From a virus: a stretch of 40,692 nt of DNA. Of the stretch, positions 16,403 to 25,503 are shown one piece after another. The DNA lies in IMG/VR virus record IMGVR_UViG_3300007735_000724, positions 1 to 40,692 of that record; one strand, 5' to 3'. The position numbers and the translations under genes are program-made. The stretch's first letter is position 1; the number at the start of each line of letters is the position of its first letter. The notes under the pieces are model-generated. The model worked only from the letters and a program-made list of their open reading frames with translations. It was not told where the DNA came from and made no database searches.

Positions 16403-16873
16403 TTAAAGTCCAGACTCACGAATGATTGCATCCAATTCTTCTTTGCTATTTGCATTCATTAAGCGACTCATAGTATCTGCACCACGCTCAGGAGTCATCC
16501 CTTGCTCGGCAGTATTAGTCATTCGCTGGTATGCAGCAACTTGTGCTGGATCTACATTCGTAGTTTGGTTTTGCTCAAGAGTAATTCCGAATACATCGGC
16601 GTTAGCCTCAAGCCATTTAGACACAGACTCCTCAGTTGGGTCAATGTCCTGTGGGATAAAAGAAGCGATCTTCTGATTTACCCCGCGAGCTGCGAGGGCA
16701 TCCTTGATTGTTCTTTCGCGCTGCGCCTTGTTCAAAGATTCAAACTGGGACTTTAGTTCCTGCAGTTCTTTATCTTTTTGCTTAGCTGCTTTGCGTAGTT
16801 GTTTGACAAGGTCGTTTGAATTTTCACTTGGAGTGAAATCTTCATCCTCATCCTCGTAGTCGTAATTGGACAT
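16403..16873 (-). CDS. Capsid scaffold protein
   Basis: 156 residues from ATG 16873, with GAGAAGGA 7 bases upstream. An in-frame GTG at 16963 lacks a usable SD. The acidic N-terminus (MSNYDYEDEDEDFTPSE) leads into a long charged coiled coil (about 20-60: LVKQLRKAAKQKDKELQELK) and then KDALAARGVNQKIASFIPQD. An acidic head, coiled coil and position directly before the capsid gene are the usual signs of a phage scaffold. Confidence 0.85.
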   Translation of the reverse strand: MSNYDYEDEDEDFTPSENSNDLVKQLRKAAKQKDKELQELKSQFESLNKAQRERTIKDALAARGVNQKIASFIPQDIDPTEESVSKWLEANADVFGITLEQNQTTNVDPAQVAAYQRMTNTAEQGMTPERGADTMSRLMNANSKEELDAIIRESGL

Positions 16874-17000
16874 ATTGGTCCTTCTCCCTATCGTTGGTTG
16901 ATTCGCCAGCCTCATATTCCGTTGGGGGACGGGTATGGCTCTGACTCCTGGTATTATTGTCACTCCGTTGGGCCAGTCGTTCCAACGGCAGGTCTATGTT

Positions 17001-18167
17001 TTAGAAGTTACCTGCACCGGCACTTCTGTATACGCCTTGTGAAGACGCTCTATCGCGGCTTAGTGCACCGCCAGCCATACCTGCTGAACCAGCAAACTGC
17101 GCTTGTTCAAGTTTGGTTAACTTTTTACGAGCTGCTGCGGCTTCAGCCGCACCTGCTGTATTAAATACTTCTGCTTCTGCAGTTGCTTGCGTGTATGGAT
17201 TCTCACCATAGATTGATGCTAGTTGTCCACCACGAGGTGCAATACCGGCAACTGTTTGGAATCCTTGTTGTGCTTGGTCTTTAGTTACTCCATAGCCAGC
17301 AAGTTCTTCAGCTCTAGTTACATTAGTCTGTAGTCCTTGTGCTAGTGCAGCACCGCCAATTTCAGCAGCAGTTACTTTACGCTTAATATTAGATAGACCC
17401 TGTTGTGGATCTAATGTGTAGGCCAAGATATCGCCATTAGTAATATCAGGATAGAATTGCTTTAGCGCCTTTGATACTTCTGGGTTAGCGTTAATGACAC
17501 GATTTTGTGCGGTCATAATGCGGTCTTCTAACTCTGTTGCAGATACATCTGCAGCCAAGAACTTTTCAAAACCTTGCTGTGTTCCCATTGCATCTTTGGT
17601 GTAATAAGAAGCAGGTAGTCCGTAGTTACGCATAACATTCTGGTATTGGTCTTCTAGCGCTATGTATTCTGCTGGAGATAGCGCAGCCAAACCCTTGTTA
17701 ATACGTTCTTGGTTGGCAGCAAAGCGCTTCTTGTAAGCATCTGTTTGTTGTAACTTTAATGAGAATTCTGCAGGTGAAGCACCTGAAGTAATTAAACTTT
17801 TAAGCGGTTCTACTAAGGCTTGCAGTCCGTATCTTGTAAATTCACCAAGAAGAATGTCATAGGCTGATTGACCTTGGCGACGCTTTTCTTCCGCTAAAGC
17901 ATCAGCTTGTTGTTTTGCAAGAAGTGCTGCTTGTGCTTGTTGTTGAGCTAAAAGTGTAGAATAATCAACTTGTGTGCCAGTTGTTCCAGCAGTTCCAGTT
18001 GTTTTAGATGTTGAACTTCCAGTTGGAATTCTGGCATTAACGCCTTTTAAAGTTTCTGGAGTTACGCCTGCTTGTTGGTAGATATCAGGCAATGCTGGCT
18101 TTGTAGCAAAAGGATTAACTTTAGTATTAAGCGGGTTTCCAGAACCATAAGTAAAATTAGTAGCCAT
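17001..18167 (-). CDS. Probable internal virion protein, 388 residues
   Basis: Ala/Gln-rich helical protein. After a Gly/Thr-rich opening, residues 65-100 are a Gln/Ala coiled coil (LLAQQQAQAALLAKQQADAL); long helices follow (TRYGLQALVEPLKSLITSG, EYIALEDQYQNVMRNYGLPA). The end is ARKKLTKLEQAQFAGSAGMA followed by SRDRASSQG. I recognise this C-terminal 'AARKKLTKLEQA.F.G' signature only from environmental phages. Together with the 386- and 1741-residue neighbours, between portal and scaffold, it fits a set of ejected or internal core proteins of a short-tailed phage. Confidence 0.68.
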   Translation of the reverse strand: MATNFTYGSGNPLNTKVNPFATKPALPDIYQQAGVTPETLKGVNARIPTGSSTSKTTGTAGTTGTQVDYSTLLAQQQAQAALLAKQQADALAEEKRRQGQSAYDILLGEFTRYGLQALVEPLKSLITSGASPAEFSLKLQQTDAYKKRFAANQERINKGLAALSPAEYIALEDQYQNVMRNYGLPASYYTKDAMGTQQGFEKFLAADVSATELEDRIMTAQNRVINANPEVSKALKQFYPDITNGDILAYTLDPQQGLSNIKRKVTAAEIGGAALAQGLQTNVTRAEELAGYGVTKDQAQQGFQTVAGIAPRGGQLASIYGENPYTQATAEAEVFNTAGAAEAAAARKKLTKLEQAQFAGSAGMAGGALSRDRASSQGVYRSAGAGNF

Positions 18168-18170
18168 CAG

Positions 18171-19331
18171 TTACCCCATAAATCCAAAGTCTTTTAAGAC
18201 TTTTTGAACGGAATTGGAAACATCTTCTCTGGCGTTATTTGTATATTGCCAACGAGGATCTTGTTTTAGTGTTTTCTGAAAATCATAAATAGACATTTCT
18301 TTATCAGGTCCGATAGCCATACGAAGCGTTGGGTCATTAACGTTTATAGCATTTGGGTTAATTTCTAATATAGAAGCCATAGTCTGTTTATATGGAGAGT
18401 AAATTGTATCTAAGTCAATGCCTTGGTCAATTAAATTCTTAACAGAATCAGGCAAACCTAATTTTGCTGCGTTACGGATTGTCTGCTTAAATGTTTCAAT
18501 AGGTTCACCAGCAGCAATACGAGATGCCCATTGTCCAGCATCTGCAAATTGGTTAATGTCAAGACCATTAGCCATAGCGGTTTGAGATAGAATATCTTTA
18601 TAACTCAACTCTTTGGAAAGCTTAACTTGTTCTTTTTCTGCTTTTACTTTTTTATACTCAGGAGTTTTTTTGACAATATCAGTTAAGAATTGATTTTTGT
18701 CAAGGCCCCCATATGTAACACCATTAACATATTTAGAAGGATTTTTCTTTTGAGCATTATTTAATTTAACTGTAAGACTTTTAATTTCTTTATCGGTTGC
18801 ATCTCGTCCAAGAATATTCTGAAATACAGTATTAATATCAGATTTAGCTTGTGTAGGACTTGATACATAAGATTGCGGTAAAGAAGTTTTAGTGTTTGCT
18901 GCAGCATTTTTTGCCGCTGCATTAAAGTAATCTTCTAATGTTCCAGTTCTAGCTATTATGTCAGAAGAGCCCATAATATTTGTAGCTAGTTTGCTAACAT
19001 ATCCACCAACATAACTTGGATCAAGGGTTTTTCTGCCTGTTAATTTGGCTACAGCATTTTTAACTCGCGCATATGCTTTTGCATCAGTTCCAGCTAAAGT
19101 TGCTATATAAGAGCCAATTTGAATTGGTGGTAAGGCAAGAGGTTTTCCATCTTTATCAACTAAGCCAAAACCTACATCTACTGTATAGACAGAACTACCA
19201 GTATTTCCTGTGGTTCCTGCTCCCATATCAAAAGTAGGTCTAGGAGCTTGATTATCTCCAGGCTTGTTTGGGTTGCCCTTGCCATCAGCAGTCCAAACCC
19301 AGGTGCCGTTCTTATCTTTACTCCAAGACAT
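18171..19331 (-). CDS. Probable internal virion protein, 386 residues
   Basis: Helical and Lys/Asn-rich. The N-terminus (MSWSKDKNGTWVWTADGKGN) resembles short Trp-rich loops; the middle has DINTVFQNILGRDATDKEIK, which recalls the DUF4214-like 'GR.AT..E' helical motif seen in phage internal proteins. It starts on the stop of the 1741-residue gene (TAATG), ensuring coupled synthesis. A role in genome ejection with its neighbours is likely; no enzyme motif is seen. Confidence 0.68.
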   Translation of the reverse strand: MSWSKDKNGTWVWTADGKGNPNKPGDNQAPRPTFDMGAGTTGNTGSSVYTVDVGFGLVDKDGKPLALPPIQIGSYIATLAGTDAKAYARVKNAVAKLTGRKTLDPSYVGGYVSKLATNIMGSSDIIARTGTLEDYFNAAAKNAAANTKTSLPQSYVSSPTQAKSDINTVFQNILGRDATDKEIKSLTVKLNNAQKKNPSKYVNGVTYGGLDKNQFLTDIVKKTPEYKKVKAEKEQVKLSKELSYKDILSQTAMANGLDINQFADAGQWASRIAAGEPIETFKQTIRNAAKLGLPDSVKNLIDQGIDLDTIYSPYKQTMASILEINPNAINVNDPTLRMAIGPDKEMSIYDFQKTLKQDPRWQYTNNAREDVSNSVQKVLKDFGFMG

Positions 19332-22300
19332 TACTTATTCACCTCAATTATTTCATAGTTATCGTTTTCAAGATAGCGTGTATATAAATCAGAAAATCCA
19401 GTATCATACTGTTTTAAATCAATAATGTATTGATCCCATTTATCTTTTAAGTCAGCATTTGCTGGATTTGTCAATCCTGAAATTCCAAGATATTTTTTAC
19501 GATTAGCAAGTTCATTGGCAACATAATCCCTGTTAAGGACATAATCTTTAACGGCTAACATTGTTGGAGTATTACCATATTCTTTCATCCATTGTTCATT
19601 ATTTAAAGTCTTAAGAAGACCTTTTACATAACGCTTGGTTTTAGTATAATCGCCAATGGAATTATCGTATGCCTCTGCCCAAGAAGGAAGGTATGTTTTA
19701 ATTGAATTAACGGCTGCTTCCCATTTAGCAGTTAAGCCCATTTGCTGTGCAGCTTGTGAGTTAATGCTTTTAATACCATACTTAGTAAGCATAGCATCTT
19801 TTTGTTGAGAAAATTTTTCGTAATAATTCCAACCAAGGCTTTCTTCACGATCAGTTATAATATCTTCGGTAGCACGAGATTCAGTATATTTAATTTCCCC
19901 ACCAGGGCGAACATTTTTGTTGCGGAAATAATTGGCCGCTGCTTCTGAATATTTATCGGAGTTATTGCCGTAGTTAGCAATAAAACCAACAAGTCCTGGC
20001 ACATTAAGTTTATCCATCTCACCAAGGAGTGGTTTAAACTTCTTCTCATTTACAACTGCCCCAATTGTTGGGTTAAGATTAGTTTTATTTTTACTTGTAG
20101 GTGCTGTAATAAGATAGCCTAAATCACCATATTTATTAAGAATATAGTCATCAACTTTTGTTTTACCAACTTTAGGATCTTGCAAAGCGGCTCTGTAATC
20201 ATCCATAATTGGTTGCCACTCAGGTCTAAACGTAAATGTAAATGGCAAACTTAAATTAGCGCCAATACGAATCTTGAATAATGTATTTGCAAGGTTTATT
20301 GCATCTTGGAAATTTGGTTGAGGACCAACGCTTCCATTTGATTCCCATTCATATCGAAGACTTTTCATAGCACTTGCTACGGATCGTGCATATGTTGCAT
20401 CATCTAATCCAGATTGAAGTGCTGCATACTTTTGACCAGCAGCTGGCAATAATAATTTCCAAGGATTAGCTGGAGCTTTTCCAAACGGAATTATACTATT
20501 CATAATTGCATTTGATGTCTGCTCACCAAAGAAATCAGTCAAAAATGTTTTAACATTTTCAACTCTATCAGGTCTGCTATTTGCAAGCATAGATACTGGG
20601 ATAGTCACAGGGACGCCAAACGATGGCGCTAGTGGATTATCCCCAGTAAGGAAAACGTTAAGGCTATTTTTAGGTATAGAAATTTGATACCCTTTAGGTA
20701 TCCCAAATCTTCCTTGAACGCCTTCCGGAATAGTAATAATAATAAATTGATTTTCAGAAGGTGGCGCTCCTGGTGGAACTTCTTTACCTTCATTATCAAT
20801 AACAGTTGCTACTCGGTTTGGAAGATTCCATATTTGCTGAGCGCGAGCGATACGTGAAGGATCTTCAAGCAAGAACTTTCCATAAACCTTAACAGCGTTA
20901 TACTGAGCATTAAAGAATGGAACTAGGAAACGCATAAAATTAGATAAACCAGTATTATTGGCAACACGGTATAAAACGTTTTTAAGCGTTTTTTGTGATT
21001 CAGCGTGAGCTGTGCGTTGCATTTGAATAATTAAATCTGGGTCTTGTATATTTTTACCTAGACCTTCAGCAAGGTTAATTTCTTGTTGAAGATTCTTTTT
21101 ATACAAGTTATTATAAAATGGCCAAGCAACAAGATTGTTTTCAGGTGTTGAACCAATTACTTTAAATATACCGGAAATAGCATCGTTAATGGTTGTCTTG
21201 ATAACACCTTTGTTATAACGAAGAGTGTCTTCAACTAAAGAACGTCCAGCAATAGGAATTAAATTTGGTTGACCTCGCATAAGCAAGTCAAATTGTTCTG
21301 GTGTAATTTCTTCTCTTGCAAGAAGAGAACGAACTTGCTGGTCTGGCAATAACTTAAAAATACGTGAACGCGCTTCAGATACGTGTAAAGGAATATCAAT
21401 TTTACTTACGTCAGCATTAATTTCTTTTAAGTAAAAATTTCCCTTTGAACTTTGAAGCCATTTAACAATCTTTGCATCTGGCGCACCTTCAAGGATTTGC
21501 ATAGCAAGTTGATCGTTACGCAAAATACGATTAGCAAAAACAGACATTTCATTAAAGTATTGTGGGTCACCAGGATTAACTTTAATTCTGTTTTCGCTAA
21601 GGTTTAAAGCAGACGTTAAGGTCTTTGATCCTTTTGCTGCATCAAAACTTAAGTAAGCCTGACCTTCGGTCATCCAGTTAAGAGATCCTTCGCTGGATGT
21701 TTCAGCTCTTACCAAGGAACCGTTTGGCCCAGCAAATGCTCCATCGGCAATTACTTTTTTACCATTAGGAGAAATAAATACTTCTTCTGTTTCTCCTGCT
21801 TTAATAATCTTTAATTCAGAGCGACGCTGAGCAAGAAGTTGAGATTGTTGAACTTTTTCAAGAATTTGGTTATCAATCTTATTAGCAAAATCTTGATAGA
21901 AGCGAATGCGTAGCATCTGTTCTTCGCCAAGAAGATCAGCAATTTCTTCAAATCCCTGACCTCGTGAAGTTTCGTAAGATGTAATTACTTTAATATTTGG
22001 ATACTCAATAGGACCTTTAGCGCGAATATTGATTAGACCAGCCGACTCAAGTTCATCCGCAAGAACACCTGCAGGCAAACCACGACGTGCTTCAATTTCA
22101 GGAGTGGCACCTTTAGGTAAACGTTTTCCACTACCTGGAATTTTGTAAAATACTTTTCCACTTAGATAGTCAGCGTATACGAGGGTTGTTCCCTTTGGAA
22201 GTGTTGGCACAACTTCTTCTCTTACATATTTTGAAAATGCTTTATTTTGCAATGTTTCAAATTTAGACTTGTCATTTGCAAACAAAAGACCCTTTTGTTT

Positions 22301-24556
22301 CTTTCGCTTTTCCATTAATTCAAAGTAAGCCTTAGTATCTGCTTCTTTAAGTAGTGGTTTAGACTTTGAAGTAATTGCAAGTTCAACAGATTCTGGTAAT
22401 ACTTGCTTTCCAAATGTTCCGGCAGCATTAGCGTAATAAGATTTAGGCGTTAGTTCATTAAGGATTGACTCACGAACATTAATTACATCTTGGCGTTGTT
22501 GAATTAATTTGCCAATTTGCGTATTAAGTTGAGATGGCCTTGCTGTTAAAAGTGTTTCAGTTGCAAAATTTATTGCTTGCTTTTTACGAGTTCCTAAATT
22601 TTGTTTAAGTGTCTTAAATACTTCATCTGTTTTTGCAATAGAACCCAACGCTAAAGCAGCACGTAGTTGTCCATCAATAGTGTTACGGATTGGATAACCC
22701 ATACGTGTAAGAACAGATGCTTTAAATATTGAGTTTGCAAAATCCATTACATCTTCAAGTTCTTTGCCAGCAAGTCTTGCTGTTAATCCAGCTTTGGTTA
22801 CTACATCTCCAGATGGAACAAGTCTTTTATACACTTTAAGAAAATTATCAAAATCTTTAAAGTCCATCATCGGAATTACGTTAGGCATTTCTGATTTCCA
22901 AAATGGGGATGTAACTAATTCACCATTATCGGCAACCCAAAAACCTTTTGTGCCAATAGCGTTCATAATTCCGCGACGAACTGAACCAAAAGCTTTATAC
23001 CACATAGTTGCTTCTTCAATAGTTAAACCATTTTCAAGAGCGACAACGTTTGCCATCTCTTGCTCTATGTTTTCTACTGCGTCCCAACGTTCAGTGGAGT
23101 TTCTAGCAAGCGCATACTCTGAATATAGTTCTGTTTTTACTGCAAGATATTCTGGATTACGCAATGCAGGCACTGAGTTAAGCGCATATTTAATTTCATT
23201 TGCAGACTCAGCCATAGGTCCACCATCAACGCGGACAATTCCGCGAGGAAGTTTATTAAATGCTGCTTGAATTACTGCGACTGGCCTTGAAAAAGGAGTT
23301 TTTTGAAATGTTTCTGTATAAAAAGAAAAATCGTGACGCAAATCGGCTGCTCTAGCACGAGCTTTTTCAACAGCAACACCAATATTCTTATTAAATAAGT
23401 TAACATCAGCAGCAGATGTATATTCATTAATAACGCGATAGTCACCTAAACGCTCATCCATTGCGCGAGCAAGGTTCACATCACGTAGTTTTAGATCATC
23501 AAGAACTTTGCTTAATCTATCATATTCTTGAATAGTTGGTTGCAAGTTATCAATATTAACACCAGCACCCCATTCAATATTTGCATATTTTTTAGCAACA
23601 GGATCTAGTAAATCTTGTGAACGTTGAATTTCATCTGCAATAGATGCGCGAGATGCTGCAATTTTTGCAAGAGAAGCTGAGTCACCGGCTGCAGCAGCAA
23701 CAAAATTGGCGGCATCTTCATATGTATTTGCTTCACCTATAAGAGCTGTCATCAAACGTGGGTTATTACTCTTAGTAATCAGTGGGTGGGTAGAGACTTC
23801 TGCTAGATTCTTTCCAACAAGAGATTGAACTGCAGTGCCAATAGGAGTTTCTTTTCCAACTTGACCACCTGATTCAACCCAAGCACCGTGTTGAGTTAAG
23901 TCATTACGTAAGCGAACAATGTCATCGGCTGATTCAATAGGTTTAATAAATAATTTTTTACGTGCTAATCCAGCGCCTTTACCAAAAAGAACTAAAGGAT
24001 CTACATACCAATTTAAAAGTCCATCAACTCCACCTGAAGCTGCTTTACCAAAAATATTTTTTTCAAATGTTTCTTTGCGATCTGTAGGGTTTGCTATATC
24101 AAATTTTGAATTAAAAAGTTCAACATATTTACCAAGCGCAGCTTGTGCAGGACTAACATTTTCAGCAAGTTTCCAGTTGGCAGGAATGTCTGGAATTTGC
24201 CCTTTTTCTAATTCTGATATAGATAATGCGGCTGCTGATAAAGGTTGTGAAACTTTTGGATATAAAAATTCATAAGCTTTATTAGCTTCTTCCATACCAA
24301 GATTAAAAAGTGTATCGGCTTTAACTGTTTCAGCAGGTTTAACCATAGCATTAACTATAGTTTTACCAGCTTTTTGTCCAGCTGCTTTAATAGGAGCTGC
24401 GGCAGTTTTTGAAATTTGAGTAGTATCAATAGTAGGAGCAATTTTACCTGCAGCTGATGCAGCAAAACCACTAGCTACATTTTCTGTAACCGCAGTTAAA
24501 CCTTCACCTATTTTAGAGGCGATGGCATTTTTAATGGTATCCCAATAATTAGCCAA
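19331..24556 (-). CDS. Giant internal/ejection-type virion protein, 1741 residues
   Basis: Largest gene of the phage, from TTG 24556 (GAGAGG 8 bases upstream). It is almost entirely helical, without the repetitive hydrophobic heptads and transmembrane spans of a tape-measure. The N-terminal 100 residues are Ala-rich; a segment near 1180-1230 reads RFLVPFFNAQYNAVKVYGKF and is the most conserved-looking; the last 250 residues are Asn/Lys/Tyr-rich. Position between portal and scaffold, with two smaller helical partners, matches ejectosome cores of podoviruses. No lysozyme, transglycosylase or polymerase motif was found. Role inferred. Confidence 0.7.
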   Translation of the reverse strand: MANYWDTIKNAIASKIGEGLTAVTENVASGFAASAAGKIAPTIDTTQISKTAAAPIKAAGQKAGKTIVNAMVKPAETVKADTLFNLGMEEANKAYEFLYPKVSQPLSAAALSISELEKGQIPDIPANWKLAENVSPAQAALGKYVELFNSKFDIANPTDRKETFEKNIFGKAASGGVDGLLNWYVDPLVLFGKGAGLARKKLFIKPIESADDIVRLRNDLTQHGAWVESGGQVGKETPIGTAVQSLVGKNLAEVSTHPLITKSNNPRLMTALIGEANTYEDAANFVAAAAGDSASLAKIAASRASIADEIQRSQDLLDPVAKKYANIEWGAGVNIDNLQPTIQEYDRLSKVLDDLKLRDVNLARAMDERLGDYRVINEYTSAADVNLFNKNIGVAVEKARARAADLRHDFSFYTETFQKTPFSRPVAVIQAAFNKLPRGIVRVDGGPMAESANEIKYALNSVPALRNPEYLAVKTELYSEYALARNSTERWDAVENIEQEMANVVALENGLTIEEATMWYKAFGSVRRGIMNAIGTKGFWVADNGELVTSPFWKSEMPNVIPMMDFKDFDNFLKVYKRLVPSGDVVTKAGLTARLAGKELEDVMDFANSIFKASVLTRMGYPIRNTIDGQLRAALALGSIAKTDEVFKTLKQNLGTRKKQAINFATETLLTARPSQLNTQIGKLIQQRQDVINVRESILNELTPKSYYANAAGTFGKQVLPESVELAITSKSKPLLKEADTKAYFELMEKRKKQKGLLFANDKSKFETLQNKAFSKYVREEVVPTLPKGTTLVYADYLSGKVFYKIPGSGKRLPKGATPEIEARRGLPAGVLADELESAGLINIRAKGPIEYPNIKVITSYETSRGQGFEEIADLLGEEQMLRIRFYQDFANKIDNQILEKVQQSQLLAQRRSELKIIKAGETEEVFISPNGKKVIADGAFAGPNGSLVRAETSSEGSLNWMTEGQAYLSFDAAKGSKTLTSALNLSENRIKVNPGDPQYFNEMSVFANRILRNDQLAMQILEGAPDAKIVKWLQSSKGNFYLKEINADVSKIDIPLHVSEARSRIFKLLPDQQVRSLLAREEITPEQFDLLMRGQPNLIPIAGRSLVEDTLRYNKGVIKTTINDAISGIFKVIGSTPENNLVAWPFYNNLYKKNLQQEINLAEGLGKNIQDPDLIIQMQRTAHAESQKTLKNVLYRVANNTGLSNFMRFLVPFFNAQYNAVKVYGKFLLEDPSRIARAQQIWNLPNRVATVIDNEGKEVPPGAPPSENQFIIITIPEGVQGRFGIPKGYQISIPKNSLNVFLTGDNPLAPSFGVPVTIPVSMLANSRPDRVENVKTFLTDFFGEQTSNAIMNSIIPFGKAPANPWKLLLPAAGQKYAALQSGLDDATYARSVASAMKSLRYEWESNGSVGPQPNFQDAINLANTLFKIRIGANLSLPFTFTFRPEWQPIMDDYRAALQDPKVGKTKVDDYILNKYGDLGYLITAPTSKNKTNLNPTIGAVVNEKKFKPLLGEMDKLNVPGLVGFIANYGNNSDKYSEAAANYFRNKNVRPGGEIKYTESRATEDIITDREESLGWNYYEKFSQQKDAMLTKYGIKSINSQAAQQMGLTAKWEAAVNSIKTYLPSWAEAYDNSIGDYTKTKRYVKGLLKTLNNEQWMKEYGNTPTMLAVKDYVLNRDYVANELANRKKYLGISGLTNPANADLKDKWDQYIIDLKQYDTGFSDLYTRYLENDNYEIIEVNK

Positions 24557-24559
24557 GTA

Positions 24560-24706
24560 TTAAGCCTCTCGTGTTAAATGTTTGATAAAATTATCTCGGT
24601 CTTGATCTGATTCCCAAGGAATATTAGAAAGTGAAAGCACTATTCCAGGATAATCATATCCAAGCGCATCAACAAACGCTGTAACATCTTTAACAAATTG
24701 ATTCAT
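24560..24706 (-). CDS. 48-residue acidic protein before the giant virion gene
   Basis: ATG 24706 overlaps the stop of the 140-residue gene as ATGA and runs to TAA 24560. The product begins MNQFVKDVTAFVDALGYDYP and ends IKHLTREA; it is a short helical acidic protein. Its 3' end carries the GAGAGG that serves the TTG start of the next gene. Translational coupling is clear; function unknown. Confidence 0.62.
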   Translation of the reverse strand: MNQFVKDVTAFVDALGYDYPGIVLSLSNIPWESDQDRDNFIKHLTREA

Positions 24707-25125
24707 AGAGAACCTTGAAGAAAACTTACAAAAGCTCTAAATGATTTTGGCGTGTCTTGCATCGAAGCCATAGCACTAAGTGATGGTAAATATTTTGCAA
24801 CAATATCTTTATCATCTTGTTTAATTTGATTCATCATAAGAGCGTCTGAACCTGCACCTAAACCAGTATCTATACCATTTGTAATTGGTTCATTAGGACG
24901 TTCTGTTGGAGCAAATAACGGAGTTATTGGTTGTTGAGATAACATACCAGCCGCTTGTTCAGTTGCTACATTTCCCGTCTTTGCAAGTGGAGCACCGGAC
25001 TTAATAGCGGCAGTATCTTTGCCTTCGCCGTATGCGATTGAACCTAATTTCATTTCAGGTGTTCCTACATCTGTGCGCTTAGAAAAAGCACCAGGGCCTG
25101 ATGGTCCGACTAATGGGTTAGCCAT
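24703..25125 (-). CDS. 140-residue protein between portal and giant virion gene
   Basis: Gly/Pro/Ala-rich N-terminus (MANPLVGPSGPGAFSKRTDV) that looks disordered, then a helical C-terminus (VAKYLPSLSAMASMQDTP, FRAFVSFLQGSL). AGGAGGAAC lies 5 bases upstream of the ATG and overlaps the previous gene. Disorder followed by a helix suits a minor head or internal protein. No recognised family. Confidence 0.62.
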   Translation of the reverse strand: MANPLVGPSGPGAFSKRTDVGTPEMKLGSIAYGEGKDTAAIKSGAPLAKTGNVATEQAAGMLSQQPITPLFAPTERPNEPITNGIDTGLGAGSDALMMNQIKQDDKDIVAKYLPSLSAMASMQDTPKSFRAFVSFLQGSL

Positions 25126-25333
25126 CTTGTTCCTCCTGTAAGTTCTCTAAGTCTTGAGCCATTTCTTCCCACGCACGATTTACTTTAGTGCGGTGGTTTG
25201 AATTGTAAATTGCCATTTCATATAATTCTGATGTTAATACTTCAACTGATTGTGCGAGGTTATGAACAAAACCTGCAAGCACTGCTAGAAAATCTGAGGA
25301 GTGCACTGGGCGATTGATCTTATTATCGTTCAT
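25118..25333 (-). CDS. 71-residue helical protein
   Basis: AGGAGC lies 8 bases ahead of the ATG. Two amphipathic helices (DFLAVLAGFVHNLAQSVEVL and KVNRAWEEMAQDLENLQEEQ) suggest a small coiled-coil partner. It overlaps the next gene by 8 bases. Likely co-assembled with the portal-proximal proteins; no family recognised. Confidence 0.62.
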   Translation of the reverse strand: MNDNKINRPVHSSDFLAVLAGFVHNLAQSVEVLTSELYEMAIYNSNHRTKVNRAWEEMAQDLENLQEEQDG

Positions 25334-25358
25334 TGCCCAGTGCTCCTATCAATAACAT

Positions 25359-25487
25359 TTACGCCTTCTTGCCTGTGCGAGCCTTGCCAGCGTAACCGAA
25401 TTTTACTTCGCCACCCTTTGGCTTTGGAGCTTTTGTATCAACCTTTACTGGTTGAACTGAAGCCTTAGCTTGTGATCCTTTGTTCAT
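25359..25487 (-). CDS. 42-residue Lys/Gly-rich basic protein
   Basis: ATG 25487 is preceded by AAGGAGGTG, a textbook Shine-Dalgarno, 6 bases away. The product begins MNKGSQAKASVQPVKVDT and ends KFGYAGKARTGKKA; it is strongly basic and probably unstructured. It stands alone between the portal and the 71-residue gene with small gaps. The strong SD argues for real translation. Confidence 0.65.
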   Translation of the reverse strand: MNKGSQAKASVQPVKVDTKAPKPKGGEVKFGYAGKARTGKKA

Positions 25488-25503
25488 ATTGCACCTCCTT
25501 CGG

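Noticed and set aside
16874-16963. Extension of the scaffold protein to GTG 16963
   Set aside because: No usable ribosome site there; the ATG at 16873 has GAGAAGGA at the right distance and begins the usual acidic segment.
22764-24275. Several plus-strand frames of 100-170 codons opposite the 1741-residue gene
   Set aside because: Low-information antisense frames of a long AT-rich gene, with no ribosome sites.
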